This document shows positions 33,146-42,099 of a stretch of 64,000 nt of DNA, one piece after another. The stretch spans positions 90,544 through 154,543 of the forward strand of contig DGUL01000007.1 in the NCBI GenBank assembly GCA_002394665.1. Reading direction: 5' to 3'. The position numbers and the translations under genes were made by a program. Each line of letters begins with the position of its first letter. Positions within the stretch are counted from its first letter, which is position 1. The notes below the pieces were generated by a model. The model did no database searches. It worked only from the letters and a program-made list of their open reading frames with translations, and was not told where the DNA came from. This stretch comes from Rickettsiales bacterium UBA4311. Its GTDB lineage: Bacteria; Pseudomonadota; Alphaproteobacteria; Rickettsiales; Deianiraeaceae.

Positions 33146-36100
33146 TTAGAAATTCTTCATTAAACCATCTATTTTTTTCTTATTCCCTATTGCATTGCTA
33201 ACACCTGCTGTGTATTGATTGTCGGCTTCTTTTATCAGATCGTTGTCAAGTTTTAACAAAGTAGTTTGTTTATTTATCGTTTCTCTTCCATTTGCATCAA
33301 GTTTTACATCAAACTTTTCCAACTGTGTGTTAATTTTACTTGCATCATTAACTTTATCAAGTTTAGCTTCAACGAGACCTTCAAGAATTCTGCTGGCTGT
33401 TTTTTTGTCTTCCGGATCAATTTCAAATTTGCCACCCACTTCTTTCGCCCCAAGTGCTTTTTTTATAGTCTCCGTGCTATCTGCTATTTTTGCTTTCATC
33501 AACTCACGTTGCTTATTCAATTCTTTCTTTGCAATTTTCATAGCAGCACTCTCCATATGAAAAAAAGCCCTAAAGCCTCCCCATATGCTATCATAATACT
33601 CTGTCTTTAATCTTTCGTATTCTTGCTTATAAAAATCGATACCATTCTGTATGGACTTGGTGAATTTCTCATTTGTCGTTGCATTTTTCGCTGCATCCTC
33701 TTTTGCAGAAATAGCATCGTCCATAGCTCTTTTATAATTATCAATGGTTGCACGCACATTAGTTCTCTCACCTTTAAATAAATTAGGAAAATTGGTATCT
33801 AACTGATTGAAAAAAACCATTTTTTCTTCATCACTTAAACCATCCACCGCGTTCTTGATGCCATTTATGTCAAACGAATCAACGTTTTTCCCAAACCTTC
33901 TTAATTTACTTGCAATGCTTTCAATAAAATTGCGTACATCCTTCGTTCCATCGGTGGCCATTTGATCTTGCAATTTTGCAAGCTCATTCTTAAACCTATC
34001 AGTGAAAACACTACAAATATCTCCTCTTAATAGATCTGACATTGAGCCTCGTTCAACTTCAATGTCTTGCAAAAAATCTTCTGTTTTTTGATGATGCATA
34101 TTTCCCTGTTCCATCTTTTCGTTCGTTAAATACTCCATGTTCTCTTTCGTATAAGCACCAGTTTTGCTTGTGTTTTGTTTTGTTGTCGTTCCAACTGATG
34201 TCAGAGTTTTATAGTTATCCGCAAATATAGGATACTCATTGCTATCTTTTTTTATTTGCTCATCATTAGATTCCCAAATCGAGCCAGGTGTAGATGTGAA
34301 GAAAACTTCGCTATCTTTATTTGTTGTCGTCATATTATGCCACCCTGAATTATAACCATGTTTTGAAACAAAATCAAAATTATTTTGATTATTTTTTACA
34401 AAATTACTATCCGCACTTGTTGAAGAAGTATAATTATTTTCATTTTGTAGCATCGGATTGTTATCGTTGCCGATTGTTTGCGAAAAACCCCCATTATTAA
34501 CACTTTGATTATAGAAATAACCATTTTTTCCATAATTGTTTTTTCCGAAAGTCCCACCATTTTGTTGATTATTGTGATCGACATCAAAGACTTCGCCAGC
34601 ATGATTACTACTCTGATATTGTAAATTGTTATTATTTTGTTGTTCTTGTGAATTATTGTTCAAATTGCCTTCACCATAAAAACCGATACCCTGACCATTA
34701 TTTGAAAAATCATCTCCATAACCAGAGCCATTATTATTCGCATTATTTGCATTATTTACATTATTTATCTGTCCATTATCACCGCTATTACCAAGGCCAT
34801 AAAAACTACTTTCAGGTTGTTCGGCTTGGCCGTTAGAATGATAAAAATCTATATTGTTTCCATGCGAACCTTCCGTATTGTTGCTGTTGATATTGTTACT
34901 AACTGCGTTGTTTGTTTCGTTCGAAGGAACCAAATTATTCGCTTTAACATTATTATAACCTTTATGATTACTACTATTCTCAACTGGATTTGGGTCGTTT
35001 AGGAAATTTTCAAGATCGGTCTCAGCCCACCCTTCTTCATTGTTTGGCTTGTTTTGAAAATCATTATCTTGATGTTCTCCGGCACCTTCGCCGTTGTTTT
35101 CTTCATCAAAATGTTCTTCAACATTGTGTTTGTGTTCTTCGTTTTGTTCTGAAATGTTATCGCCAAAAACTCCTTTAAAAGGATTTGCAAAACCTCCGTT
35201 TTCTGCTTCGTTTTCTTCATTGCTGTCGAGATTGTTATTGTTTAGATTATCATCACCACTATTTAAAGGTTGCCCACCATTAAAACCTTCGCCATTATTC
35301 ATATTCAATAAACCTTCCGTATGATTGTTTGCGGAATTATTTGCTTCTGTATTATTTTGTAAATTTACATTTTGAGATTCTTGGTTCAAACCACTTTCTT
35401 GAAAAACGCCAGTTGTGTCGTTATTATTTTGAATATTATTATTTTCATTATCATTATTTTCATTATCGTGTAAATTTTCTTCTTCATTACCTTCTTTGTT
35501 TCCAAAATCCTCGCCATGCTCTTCTTCGTTTTCATCGTGATACTCTTCTACATTTGAATTATCTTTACTTTCATCATTTAATTCAGTTTGTTGTACTCCT
35601 TGTTGTTGGTTAGCTTCTTGTTTTTCTTGTTCTTTTACTTCTTGTTGTTGTTGGATGGCTTCTTGTTTTTCTTTTTCTTCTTGTTGTTGCTTTGCGACCA
35701 ACTCATTAAATGTTTTTTCAAGTTCATCTAAATCATAAGGTTGTGTCAAATTGCCATCTGAAAGATTATTGAATTTTTGATACAAAAGATGTTCCAAATC
35801 TTGATCTGATTTGCCAATTTCACCTTTTCCTATTTTTTCATAAATATCTAAATTACCTTTTATATAAGTGTTTTGATCTGGATTTAAAATGTAATCCTTT
35901 ACATTATTATAATATTTATCCAAATACGCAGTTTTAAACTGGCTATAAGTATCCGCATATCGCGAATACCGGCTTGCCAACTCCTGTTCAAAATTTGAAA
36001 AACCCTTATCACCTTTCCTATCCTTTACCCTATTGTAATTAGGATTATTCGTTATACTATTCTTAATTTGCTTTGCTACCTCAAGTTTTTTCTTGATCAG

Positions 36101-36964
36101 TTCCTCCATTTTATCAATGCCTTTACAAATAGTGACCGCTCTTTTTTGTCGTTCTTGGTGTTCTTTATCCTCCTGTTTTTCTTGTTCTAGTATTTTATTC
36201 AAGTCCTCTATCTTTTTGGTTTTTAAATTATTCTCGTCTTCTGTTTTATTCAAAGCTAATATTTGCTGGATTACATCATCTTTCTCTTGATTTATTTTAA
36301 TTTCTTTTTCTCTACTCCTCAACTTTTCCAATATCCCATTATTTGCACTTAACTTGCTTTTTTTTTGCGTAATCGCTTTTATCAAACTTTGTTTTTGGTT
36401 TTCATAATTGCTAATGATTTGATTGTTGCCCTTTTGTTGTTTTTCCAAATATCCGATCAACATATTTTTAATATGTTTTATAAAATCTTCAGCACCACCT
36501 GGATATTTCCCGATGTTGGCTTTGATTTTGTCAATTAATTGTTTATATTTTGTTTCGTCTATCAAAACTTTGTAAATCTTATCACGATCGCTTATAGCAA
36601 GAAAGTCTCCAGAAGTAGACTTAGTAATTCCATAGTCATTTTCTAAATCTGTAATAATACTACCGAGCTGTTTTGGAATTGTTAGTTTTTCAATCTTCTC
36701 CGTTGAATGTCCGAGTTTTGTTAGCATTTCGTTCAATTTAACATTTTCTTGTTCGGCTTTTTGAACCTTAGCAGGTTTACTTTCTTCAAACGATTTCAAT
36801 TTCAACTCCGTGTTTGTAATCTGAACATTTAGATTTTCATTTTCTGTTTCATATTGTTTTATTGCCTTCGCTACCTCTCCAAGAGTATTTATTTTCGCAA
36901 TATTATTATCATCAAGATTTAATATATTGCTCTTTGCGGTGTTTGCATTGGTTGATGTTTTCAC
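33146..36964 (-). CDS. Giant Asn/Glu-rich coiled-coil protein of unknown function
   Basis: 1272 residues from a GTG at 36964; no family recognised. Residues 1-300 are heptad-like coiled coil (Lys, Glu, Leu, Ile). Around 430-520 is a Gln/Glu tract (KQQQEEKEKQEAIQQQQ), and about 490-900 is low complexity with Asn, Gly, Glu and His. About 1000-1272 is again helical, with EDAAKNATTNEKFTKSI and a conserved-looking end IGNKKKIDGLMKNF. No signal peptide and no membrane segment. It is convergent with the VirB2-like pilin. Large coiled-coil, low-complexity proteins beside T4SS genes are effector candidates, but this is inference; a structural role is equally possible. Confidence 0.7.
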   Translation of the reverse strand: MKTSTNANTAKSNILNLDDNNIAKINTLGEVAKAIKQYETENENLNVQITNTELKLKSFEESKPAKVQKAEQENVKLNEMLTKLGHSTEKIEKLTIPKQLGSIITDLENDYGITKSTSGDFLAISDRDKIYKVLIDETKYKQLIDKIKANIGKYPGGAEDFIKHIKNMLIGYLEKQQKGNNQIISNYENQKQSLIKAITQKKSKLSANNGILEKLRSREKEIKINQEKDDVIQQILALNKTEDENNLKTKKIEDLNKILEQEKQEDKEHQERQKRAVTICKGIDKMEELIKKKLEVAKQIKNSITNNPNYNRVKDRKGDKGFSNFEQELASRYSRYADTYSQFKTAYLDKYYNNVKDYILNPDQNTYIKGNLDIYEKIGKGEIGKSDQDLEHLLYQKFNNLSDGNLTQPYDLDELEKTFNELVAKQQQEEKEKQEAIQQQQEVKEQEKQEANQQQGVQQTELNDESKDNSNVEEYHDENEEEHGEDFGNKEGNEEENLHDNENNDNENNNIQNNNDTTGVFQESGLNQESQNVNLQNNTEANNSANNHTEGLLNMNNGEGFNGGQPLNSGDDNLNNNNLDSNEENEAENGGFANPFKGVFGDNISEQNEEHKHNVEEHFDEENNGEGAGEHQDNDFQNKPNNEEGWAETDLENFLNDPNPVENSSNHKGYNNVKANNLVPSNETNNAVSNNINSNNTEGSHGNNIDFYHSNGQAEQPESSFYGLGNSGDNGQINNVNNANNANNNGSGYGDDFSNNGQGIGFYGEGNLNNNSQEQQNNNNLQYQSSNHAGEVFDVDHNNQQNGGTFGKNNYGKNGYFYNQSVNNGGFSQTIGNDNNPMLQNENNYTSSTSADSNFVKNNQNNFDFVSKHGYNSGWHNMTTTNKDSEVFFTSTPGSIWESNDEQIKKDSNEYPIFADNYKTLTSVGTTTKQNTSKTGAYTKENMEYLTNEKMEQGNMHHQKTEDFLQDIEVERGSMSDLLRGDICSVFTDRFKNELAKLQDQMATDGTKDVRNFIESIASKLRRFGKNVDSFDINGIKNAVDGLSDEEKMVFFNQLDTNFPNLFKGERTNVRATIDNYKRAMDDAISAKEDAAKNATTNEKFTKSIQNGIDFYKQEYERLKTEYYDSIWGGFRAFFHMESAAMKIAKKELNKQRELMKAKIADSTETIKKALGAKEVGGKFEIDPEDKKTASRILEGLVEAKLDKVNDASKINTQLEKFDVKLDANGRETINKQTTLLKLDNDLIKEADNQYTAGVSNAIGNKKKIDGLMKNF

Positions 36965-37035
36965 GCGAACATTTTACAGAATCAGCAACAAAATTCAAAC
37001 TTTACTTTTAAAACAAACAAATCAACCTGTTTCGT

Positions 37036-37806
37036 ATGTTCTTAGCTATACATGTAAGCTCACTTGAAATTGAGTTTGGAGTTTTAAACGATGATGGAAA
37101 AATTGTTTCAAAATTCAGTATCTCAACAGAAAACAAAAAAACAATAGACCAATATGTCTTGGAAATAAAAAATGTTTTTGATTACTTAAAAATAGGGAAA
37201 GATGATATTACGTACGCCGCTGTTTTAAGCACAATACCAAAATTCAACCATATAATTGCAGATTTTTTGAAAAAATACATCAAAATTGAACCTATAATTA
37301 TCACAAACAACATCATTCCATTACAATACAACAATATTGACATAAACGAGGTTCCAAATGACCTATTTGCCGGCTGTTATGCTTGCAGTAAAAACTATGG
37401 TGATAATATAATTTTTATAAATTTTGACTCAATTATCACTTTTGGGGCTTGCATAAACAACGAATTTAACGGCTATGTTGTTTTTCCAGGAATGGATACA
37501 CTCGCAAATGTTGTTCATAAACAAGATTCAGTTTATCCGGAAATAGTTATTAAAGAAACCCGTGAAACACACGCAACAACACGATACAATGCACTAAATT
37601 GCGGAGTTTTTAATGGCATTATGGGAGCTTGCGACAACATTGTAAATAATATTCTTACTGAAAACGAAAAAAAACAATTTAAAGTTGTCGCCACCTGTAA
37701 AAATGCAAATCTTTTGAGATATAGCAAAACAATAAACATTATAGACCAAGATTTGAGGATAAAAAGCATCGCAGAAGTAGCAAAGTACAACTTACTCGCG
37801 ATGTAG
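37036..37806 (+). CDS. CoaX-like (type III pantothenate kinase) protein with eroded motifs
   Basis: Overall layout follows type III pantothenate kinase, which makes 4'-phosphopantothenate for CoA. The actin-like fold order is present: an N-terminal strand-loop, a central FINFDSIITFGACI, FPGMDTLANVVHKQDSVYPEI (matching the GGxIxPGxxL region) and NALNCGVFNGIMGACDNIV (matching the SGxxxG region). The catalytic and phosphate residues are changed: the opening DxGNT is HVSSL, and GADRxxN is PNDLFAG. Length 256 is normal. It is either a diverged enzyme or a CoaX-like protein with a different job. Confidence 0.65.
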   Translation: MFLAIHVSSLEIEFGVLNDDGKIVSKFSISTENKKTIDQYVLEIKNVFDYLKIGKDDITYAAVLSTIPKFNHIIADFLKKYIKIEPIIITNNIIPLQYNNIDINEVPNDLFAGCYACSKNYGDNIIFINFDSIITFGACINNEFNGYVVFPGMDTLANVVHKQDSVYPEIVIKETRETHATTRYNALNCGVFNGIMGACDNIVNNILTENEKKQFKVVATCKNANLLRYSKTINIIDQDLRIKSIAEVAKYNLLAM

Positions 37807-37837
37807 ATTTTTTTGAAAAAAATACTAAAATCATTTG

Positions 37838-38521
37838 ATGAAAAGTGTCGCAGTATTGCTTAAATCAAGAGTTTTTGCTTTTTTATTTTTATTTTCAAAA
37901 GTCATTGTTTTCGTCATCTGTTTGTGCTCATTTGACCCGCAAGATATTATTTTAAAAAACATTGATTTATTACCGGACACAAACGATAAGACAAATAGAG
38001 TTCCAAATTTTATACCAAAAGATCTAAAAGATGAGAAACCTCAAAAATTATTTGACAGACCAAAAATGCCAGATATAAAAGTAGAGGAAAAACCTGCCGA
38101 TGATGTCGTAAAAGTTAAAGGCTTTTTAAAAGAATATATTTTTACAACACAGGATGAGCTTGAAAAGGCTTTTACGCCAACGGAAGAAGGAATAAATAAT
38201 ATGTTTCATCTAAAGGAAATTGGGCTTGTAGGCGATAAACCAAGTAAATCCAAGCCAATTAAAATCACAACATTAGACGCAGAAACAAAAAAATTTCCTT
38301 TTATAAATCCTTCTGGAATGAAAGTTTATAATGGCAAAACTTGGATTGTCAAAGGCATTTCAGATTTTCAAGCCGTAGGAATAGAAGATGTGTTGCCAAA
38401 ATCGGTCGGTGCACCACTGACAAAGAAAGACTACGATCCGCAATCAATATTTGAATTCTTCCCAAAAGGCATAACACCAGACGATATGCTGAAAACAAAA
38501 ATTATAGATATAATACCATAA
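37838..38521 (+). CDS. Unknown exported protein
   Basis: Not recognised. The ATG at 37838 (MKSVAVLL) gives a hydrophobic segment (about residues 10-33, FAFLFLFSKVIVFVICLCSF) that can act as a signal or anchor; a Cys near its end makes a lipoprotein possible, but the lipobox is poor. The rest is soluble, Lys/Asp/Pro-rich (KDEKPQKLFDRPKMPDIKVEEKP), then a compact part with NGKTWIVKG. It follows the CoaX-like gene by 31 bases on the same strand and is convergent with rplT. Confidence 0.6.
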   Translation: MKSVAVLLKSRVFAFLFLFSKVIVFVICLCSFDPQDIILKNIDLLPDTNDKTNRVPNFIPKDLKDEKPQKLFDRPKMPDIKVEEKPADDVVKVKGFLKEYIFTTQDELEKAFTPTEEGINNMFHLKEIGLVGDKPSKSKPIKITTLDAETKKFPFINPSGMKVYNGKTWIVKGISDFQAVGIEDVLPKSVGAPLTKKDYDPQSIFEFFPKGITPDDMLKTKIIDIIP

Positions 38522-38566
38522 AAGCAATAAATGATAGTAAGCACAAAATGCCAACTAACTCTATTT

Positions 38567-38917
38567 CTATTTACTTGCAACTTTTTCAACGATACTTTTA
38601 AAAACACTAGGATTGTTTATAGCCAAATCAGAAAGCACCTTTCTGTTTAAAACGATGCCGGCTTTTGAAAGTCTATCTATAAAAGTAGAGTATTTCAAAC
38701 CAAACTCCCTAACTGCTGCGTTCAAGCGAACAATCCACAAAGAACGGAACTCTCTTCTGCGAACACGACGATCTCTGTAGTTATATTGTCCTGCCTTTTC
38801 AACTCTTTCCTTCGCTATACGAAAACAATTTTTATTTCTTCCTCTATATCCTTTTGCTTTTTTTAAAACCTTTTTATGATAATAATGAGTTGTTGTACCT
38901 CTTTTTACTCTTGCCAT
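38567..38917 (-). CDS. rplT: 50S ribosomal protein L20
   Basis: Essential early-assembly protein of the large subunit, also known as an autogenous repressor of rpmI-rplT in several bacteria. Seen: MARVKRGTTTHYYHKKVLKKAKGYRG, with NYRDRRVRRREFRSLWI and the C-terminal GLKYSTFIDRLSKAGIVLNRKVLSDLA. Length 116 is normal. It follows rpmI by 23 bases. infC, the usual first gene of this operon, is not upstream here. Confidence 0.97.
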   Translation of the reverse strand: MARVKRGTTTHYYHKKVLKKAKGYRGRNKNCFRIAKERVEKAGQYNYRDRRVRRREFRSLWIVRLNAAVREFGLKYSTFIDRLSKAGIVLNRKVLSDLAINNPSVFKSIVEKVASK

Positions 38918-38940
38918 AAATCAAAAAAAATAAAACCGAA

Positions 38941-39213
38941 CTAATGTAAATGTAAATTACAAACCTTTTTCAACATTGGTGCTTCCTCTACCAAGAAAGT
39001 TGTTCCTCTTAATTCTCTTATTTGTCTTGAAGATCTCTTTCTCATATTATGTCTTTTATTCGCTTGTGTAGCTCTTACTAAACCATTTGCAGTTAGCGAA
39101 AATCTCTTCTTTGCGGAAGACTTTACTTTCAGTTTATAATTAGACTTCTTCACACCATCTTTTGTTTTATTTGAATTACGTAACTTACGCATCTTTTTGA
39201 GTTTTGGTTTCAT
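38941..39213 (-). CDS. rpmI: 50S ribosomal protein L35
   Basis: Small basic large-subunit protein. The L35 core is clear: YKLKVKSSAKKRFSLTANG, KRHNMRKRSS and LRGTTFLVEEA. Usual length is about 64-66; here the ATG at 39213 (MKPKLKKMRK) gives 90 residues, with a basic N-terminal extension of about 25 residues. An upstream frame to 39264 is rejected because it adds a hydrophobic segment. The gene is co-directional with rplT. Confidence 0.88.
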   Translation of the reverse strand: MKPKLKKMRKLRNSNKTKDGVKKSNYKLKVKSSAKKRFSLTANGLVRATQANKRHNMRKRSSRQIRELRGTTFLVEEAPMLKKVCNLHLH

Positions 39214-39323
39214 AAGACACTCATCTATAAAATTGAGAAAAATAAAAGTCAAATTGAAAATCATATTTCAAAAGTTGAAAGAATAAAAAAAACATCAAAA
39301 CTTTTTTAAAAAAGCATTATTGC

Positions 39324-40031
39324 TTATTGAACGGTGTGACTTTCACTCACTTGATTGCTCTTTAAATTCTCTTGAACTTGATTGTGAATATTTTTGTATT
39401 GACTTTTTTGCTTTTTAGAAAGCATAACCACCACAGCTATAATGATCCCGACCAAAGTTATGGCACCAACAACAATTCCAATTATCGCGCCAGTACTTAA
39501 ACCTTTACTCGTCGCATTGTTGTTTTTTTCAGTATTATTATTGGTTTTTTCCTGATTATCGTCGGCAGAATTGTCTGGATTGTCATTTTCGGAAGGCTCT
39601 GGGGTGTTATCATTATTCTCTGGAACATTGTTGTTATTTTGTTCTTGATCTCTACTGTTGTCAACTTCCGCAATTTCACTTTGTGTTACCACTCCGTCTT
39701 TGTTGAGATCATACATGCCAAAGAATTCATCAACCATCTTATCATTAACCAACATTTTCATTGTATTTTTTGATATATCTTGGTCTGCACACAAATTTCT
39801 CCAAAATTCGCCATAAGATATCTTATCATCGCCATTCAAGTTAACCGTTGGTAGACTATCCTCAAAAAGCTTTATTGCCTGCTCTTCCGTCTTTCTTTCG
39901 CGTAAATCTGAATGATTTGTATAAAAATCAATAAATTCATCTTTCGTCAAATTAAAATCTTTGTTTTTATCTATTTGAAAAAACATTTTATCAATAAGTG
40001 CTTCGCGACTATTTGGATCGTAATTTGACAT
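39324..40031 (-). CDS. Three-EF-hand calcium-binding protein with a C-terminal membrane anchor
   Basis: 235 residues. Three canonical 12-residue calcium loops are seen: DKNKDFNLTKDE (21-32), NLNGDDKISYGE (64-75) and DLNKDGVVTQSE (108-119), each with acidic residues at 1/3/5 (or equivalents) and Glu at 12. Next is an Asn/Asp/Pro/Glu spacer (about 125-175), a single hydrophobic helix (about 181-203) and a 32-residue basic/polar tail. No signal peptide. The layout suggests a tail-region anchor with EF-hands on one side of the membrane. It might be a calcium sensor or a protein acting at a host interface. Neighbour rpmI is unrelated. Confidence 0.8.
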   Translation of the reverse strand: MSNYDPNSREALIDKMFFQIDKNKDFNLTKDEFIDFYTNHSDLRERKTEEQAIKLFEDSLPTVNLNGDDKISYGEFWRNLCADQDISKNTMKMLVNDKMVDEFFGMYDLNKDGVVTQSEIAEVDNSRDQEQNNNNVPENNDNTPEPSENDNPDNSADDNQEKTNNNTEKNNNATSKGLSTGAIIGIVVGAITLVGIIIAVVVMLSKKQKSQYKNIHNQVQENLKSNQVSESHTVQ

Positions 40032-40306
40032 ATAACAACGCTATACTAATATAAATACCATTTTAACTAAAAATCACAAATTTATTTATTGATATTTGAT
40101 GTAAAAACAATCTTGATTTTAAAAAAATATAAAAGACTTGTTTTTTGGTTGTTTGTATAAACTGATTATACTATAGATTTATGGAATATTTTTTTATTGA
40201 TACGCTTTCAAGTGCAAATGTTTGATTGACTTTCTATCAAACTTTTGACTTAGTATATTCATTTTATTCGGCGACTACAAATATAGTAAGAGATTTTAGT
40301 ATTTTT

Positions 40307-42055
40307 ATGTCAAAAGTAATAGCAGATTGTTCAAGAAAAAATAATTATTCAATAGCAGTTTTAAACGATGCTGATGAGTTAGAATATTTTAGTTTTGAAA
40401 ATAACCAAAAGAAAACAATAAAATCAAATATCTACTTGGGCAAAATAACTCGTGTTGAATACTCTTTACAAGCGGCATTTGTTGAATATGGTGGCGATAA
40501 AGCAGGGTTTTTACCTTTTGCGGAAATACATCCAAATTATTACCATATACCAACACGAGACAAACAAGAGCTTTTAAAACATAGCAGATACGGCAGAATT
40601 GACGACATTGACGAAGATGAGAATAACGATATAAACTTCAAAACAACACAAAAAAAATACGCTATTCAAGAAGTCATAAAGAGAGGTCAAGTTGTTCTTG
40701 TCCAAGTCACAAAAGATGAAAGAGGAAATAAAGGCGTTTCTTTAACCACGTACATAAGCCTCGCGGGAAGGTATTGTGTATTTATGCCAAACGGAAACAA
40801 CGGAATAAATATTTCAAAAAGAATTTCTTCTTACGAAGAAAGAAAAAAAATACTTAATATGTTGAAAAAACTCAACATTCAAGAAGGTTCCGGAATTATT
40901 GTTAGGACGGAATGCTTAAAGGCTACGGAGGATGAAATATTGAACGATTACAACAATCTTGTCAGGTTGTGGGATGAAATATGTAAGAAAACAATGCACT
41001 CAAAAGTTGGTGGAGGTGAAATTTATAAAGAAATAAACATAGTAGAGCAAATTATTCGCGATAATTACGAGAGTAGCCCAAAATCTCAAATTATAATAAG
41101 AGGAGAAGAAGGATACGAAAATGTTGTTGCATTCGCAAAAGCCGTAATGCCAAGCGAATTGCCAAAAATTAGACTATACAAAGACAAAATGGCGATATTT
41201 AAAAAATATGAGATAGACAAAAAATTAGATGAGTTATTGCTTCCGCAGGCAAAACTTCCTTCCGGTGGCTATCTTGTAATATCTCCAACAGAAGCACTTG
41301 TTTCTATTGATGTAAATTCCGGACATTCTATTCACGGCAAAAATGTTGAAGAAACGGCATTGCAAACCAACCTTGAAGCAGCTACTGAAGTAGCAAGACA
41401 ATTAAGATTAAGAAACCTTGGCGGACTTATCGTTGTTGATTTTATAGACATGAACGAGCCAAGAAATCGCCATATTTTGGAGAAAGAACTACAAAAAGCT
41501 TTTATGTTTGATAAAGCAAGGGTGCAAATTGCAAAAATAAGTCAATTTGGACTTGTGGAAATTTCAAGACAACGAACAAGAAGCAATATAAATGAAATGA
41601 TGACAATAAAATGCGAACATTGCAATGGAACTGGATATGTAAAAGCACCGGCAATTGTTTCAACGGACATACTTGATAGTATTGATGAAAATATGCAAAC
41701 AAACCCAAGTAAAAAAAGAGAATTCCTTGAAGTCGTAGCCTGCCCTGATGTTATAAATCACTTAGTCGTTCAACACATAAGAGAGATAGAAGATAAACAA
41801 AGAAAATATAATGTAAAGATTATCACCAAAAAACACAACTTTGATAGAAACGAGGAATATATTTTACGCTCAACGGATACACAAGGCGATGTCAATACCG
41901 CAGAAGAACTTTACCACGCAATCGTTGCAAAATTTAATGCCGCAACAGAAGAAAGAAGAGCCACAAATAAAACCTTCAAGCTTTTAGCAAAACAACTATT
42001 TTCAAGAATAAAATTCTTCAAAAAGAAAAAACAAAAACCATCAAGAAGACGTTAA
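40307..42055 (+). CDS. rne: Ribonuclease E/G family endoribonuclease
   Basis: Single-strand-specific endoribonuclease of the RNase E/G family for mRNA decay and rRNA maturation. Seen: S1 domain (IYLGKITRVEYSLQAAFVEYGGDKAGFLPFAEI) interrupted by an acidic insert, the 5' sensor/RNase H region, and the DNase I-like core with SIDVNSG and VVDFID for the metal site. The zinc link is CEHCNGTGYVK. It ends with a short basic tail, without a long degradosome scaffold. Length 582 lies between RNase G and RNase E. The ATG at 40307 fits the family start; a frame from 40226 adds residues without support. Confidence 0.93.
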   Translation: MSKVIADCSRKNNYSIAVLNDADELEYFSFENNQKKTIKSNIYLGKITRVEYSLQAAFVEYGGDKAGFLPFAEIHPNYYHIPTRDKQELLKHSRYGRIDDIDEDENNDINFKTTQKKYAIQEVIKRGQVVLVQVTKDERGNKGVSLTTYISLAGRYCVFMPNGNNGINISKRISSYEERKKILNMLKKLNIQEGSGIIVRTECLKATEDEILNDYNNLVRLWDEICKKTMHSKVGGGEIYKEINIVEQIIRDNYESSPKSQIIIRGEEGYENVVAFAKAVMPSELPKIRLYKDKMAIFKKYEIDKKLDELLLPQAKLPSGGYLVISPTEALVSIDVNSGHSIHGKNVEETALQTNLEAATEVARQLRLRNLGGLIVVDFIDMNEPRNRHILEKELQKAFMFDKARVQIAKISQFGLVEISRQRTRSNINEMMTIKCEHCNGTGYVKAPAIVSTDILDSIDENMQTNPSKKREFLEVVACPDVINHLVVQHIREIEDKQRKYNVKIITKKHNFDRNEEYILRSTDTQGDVNTAEELYHAIVAKFNAATEERRATNKTFKLLAKQLFSRIKFFKKKKQKPSRRR

Positions 42056-42099
42056 TTTTTTCTTTAAAATAGCTTGAAAAATAAAACTGCAATATTGCG

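Noticed and set aside
35000..35700. CRISPR-like or tandem DNA repeats in the Asn-rich gene
   Set aside because: Similar triplets reflect biased codons (AAT, GAA) in low-complexity protein; there is no fixed repeat length or spacer pattern.
39301..39314. Palindrome CTTTTTTAAAAAAG
   Set aside because: Simple A/T palindrome expected by chance in this composition.
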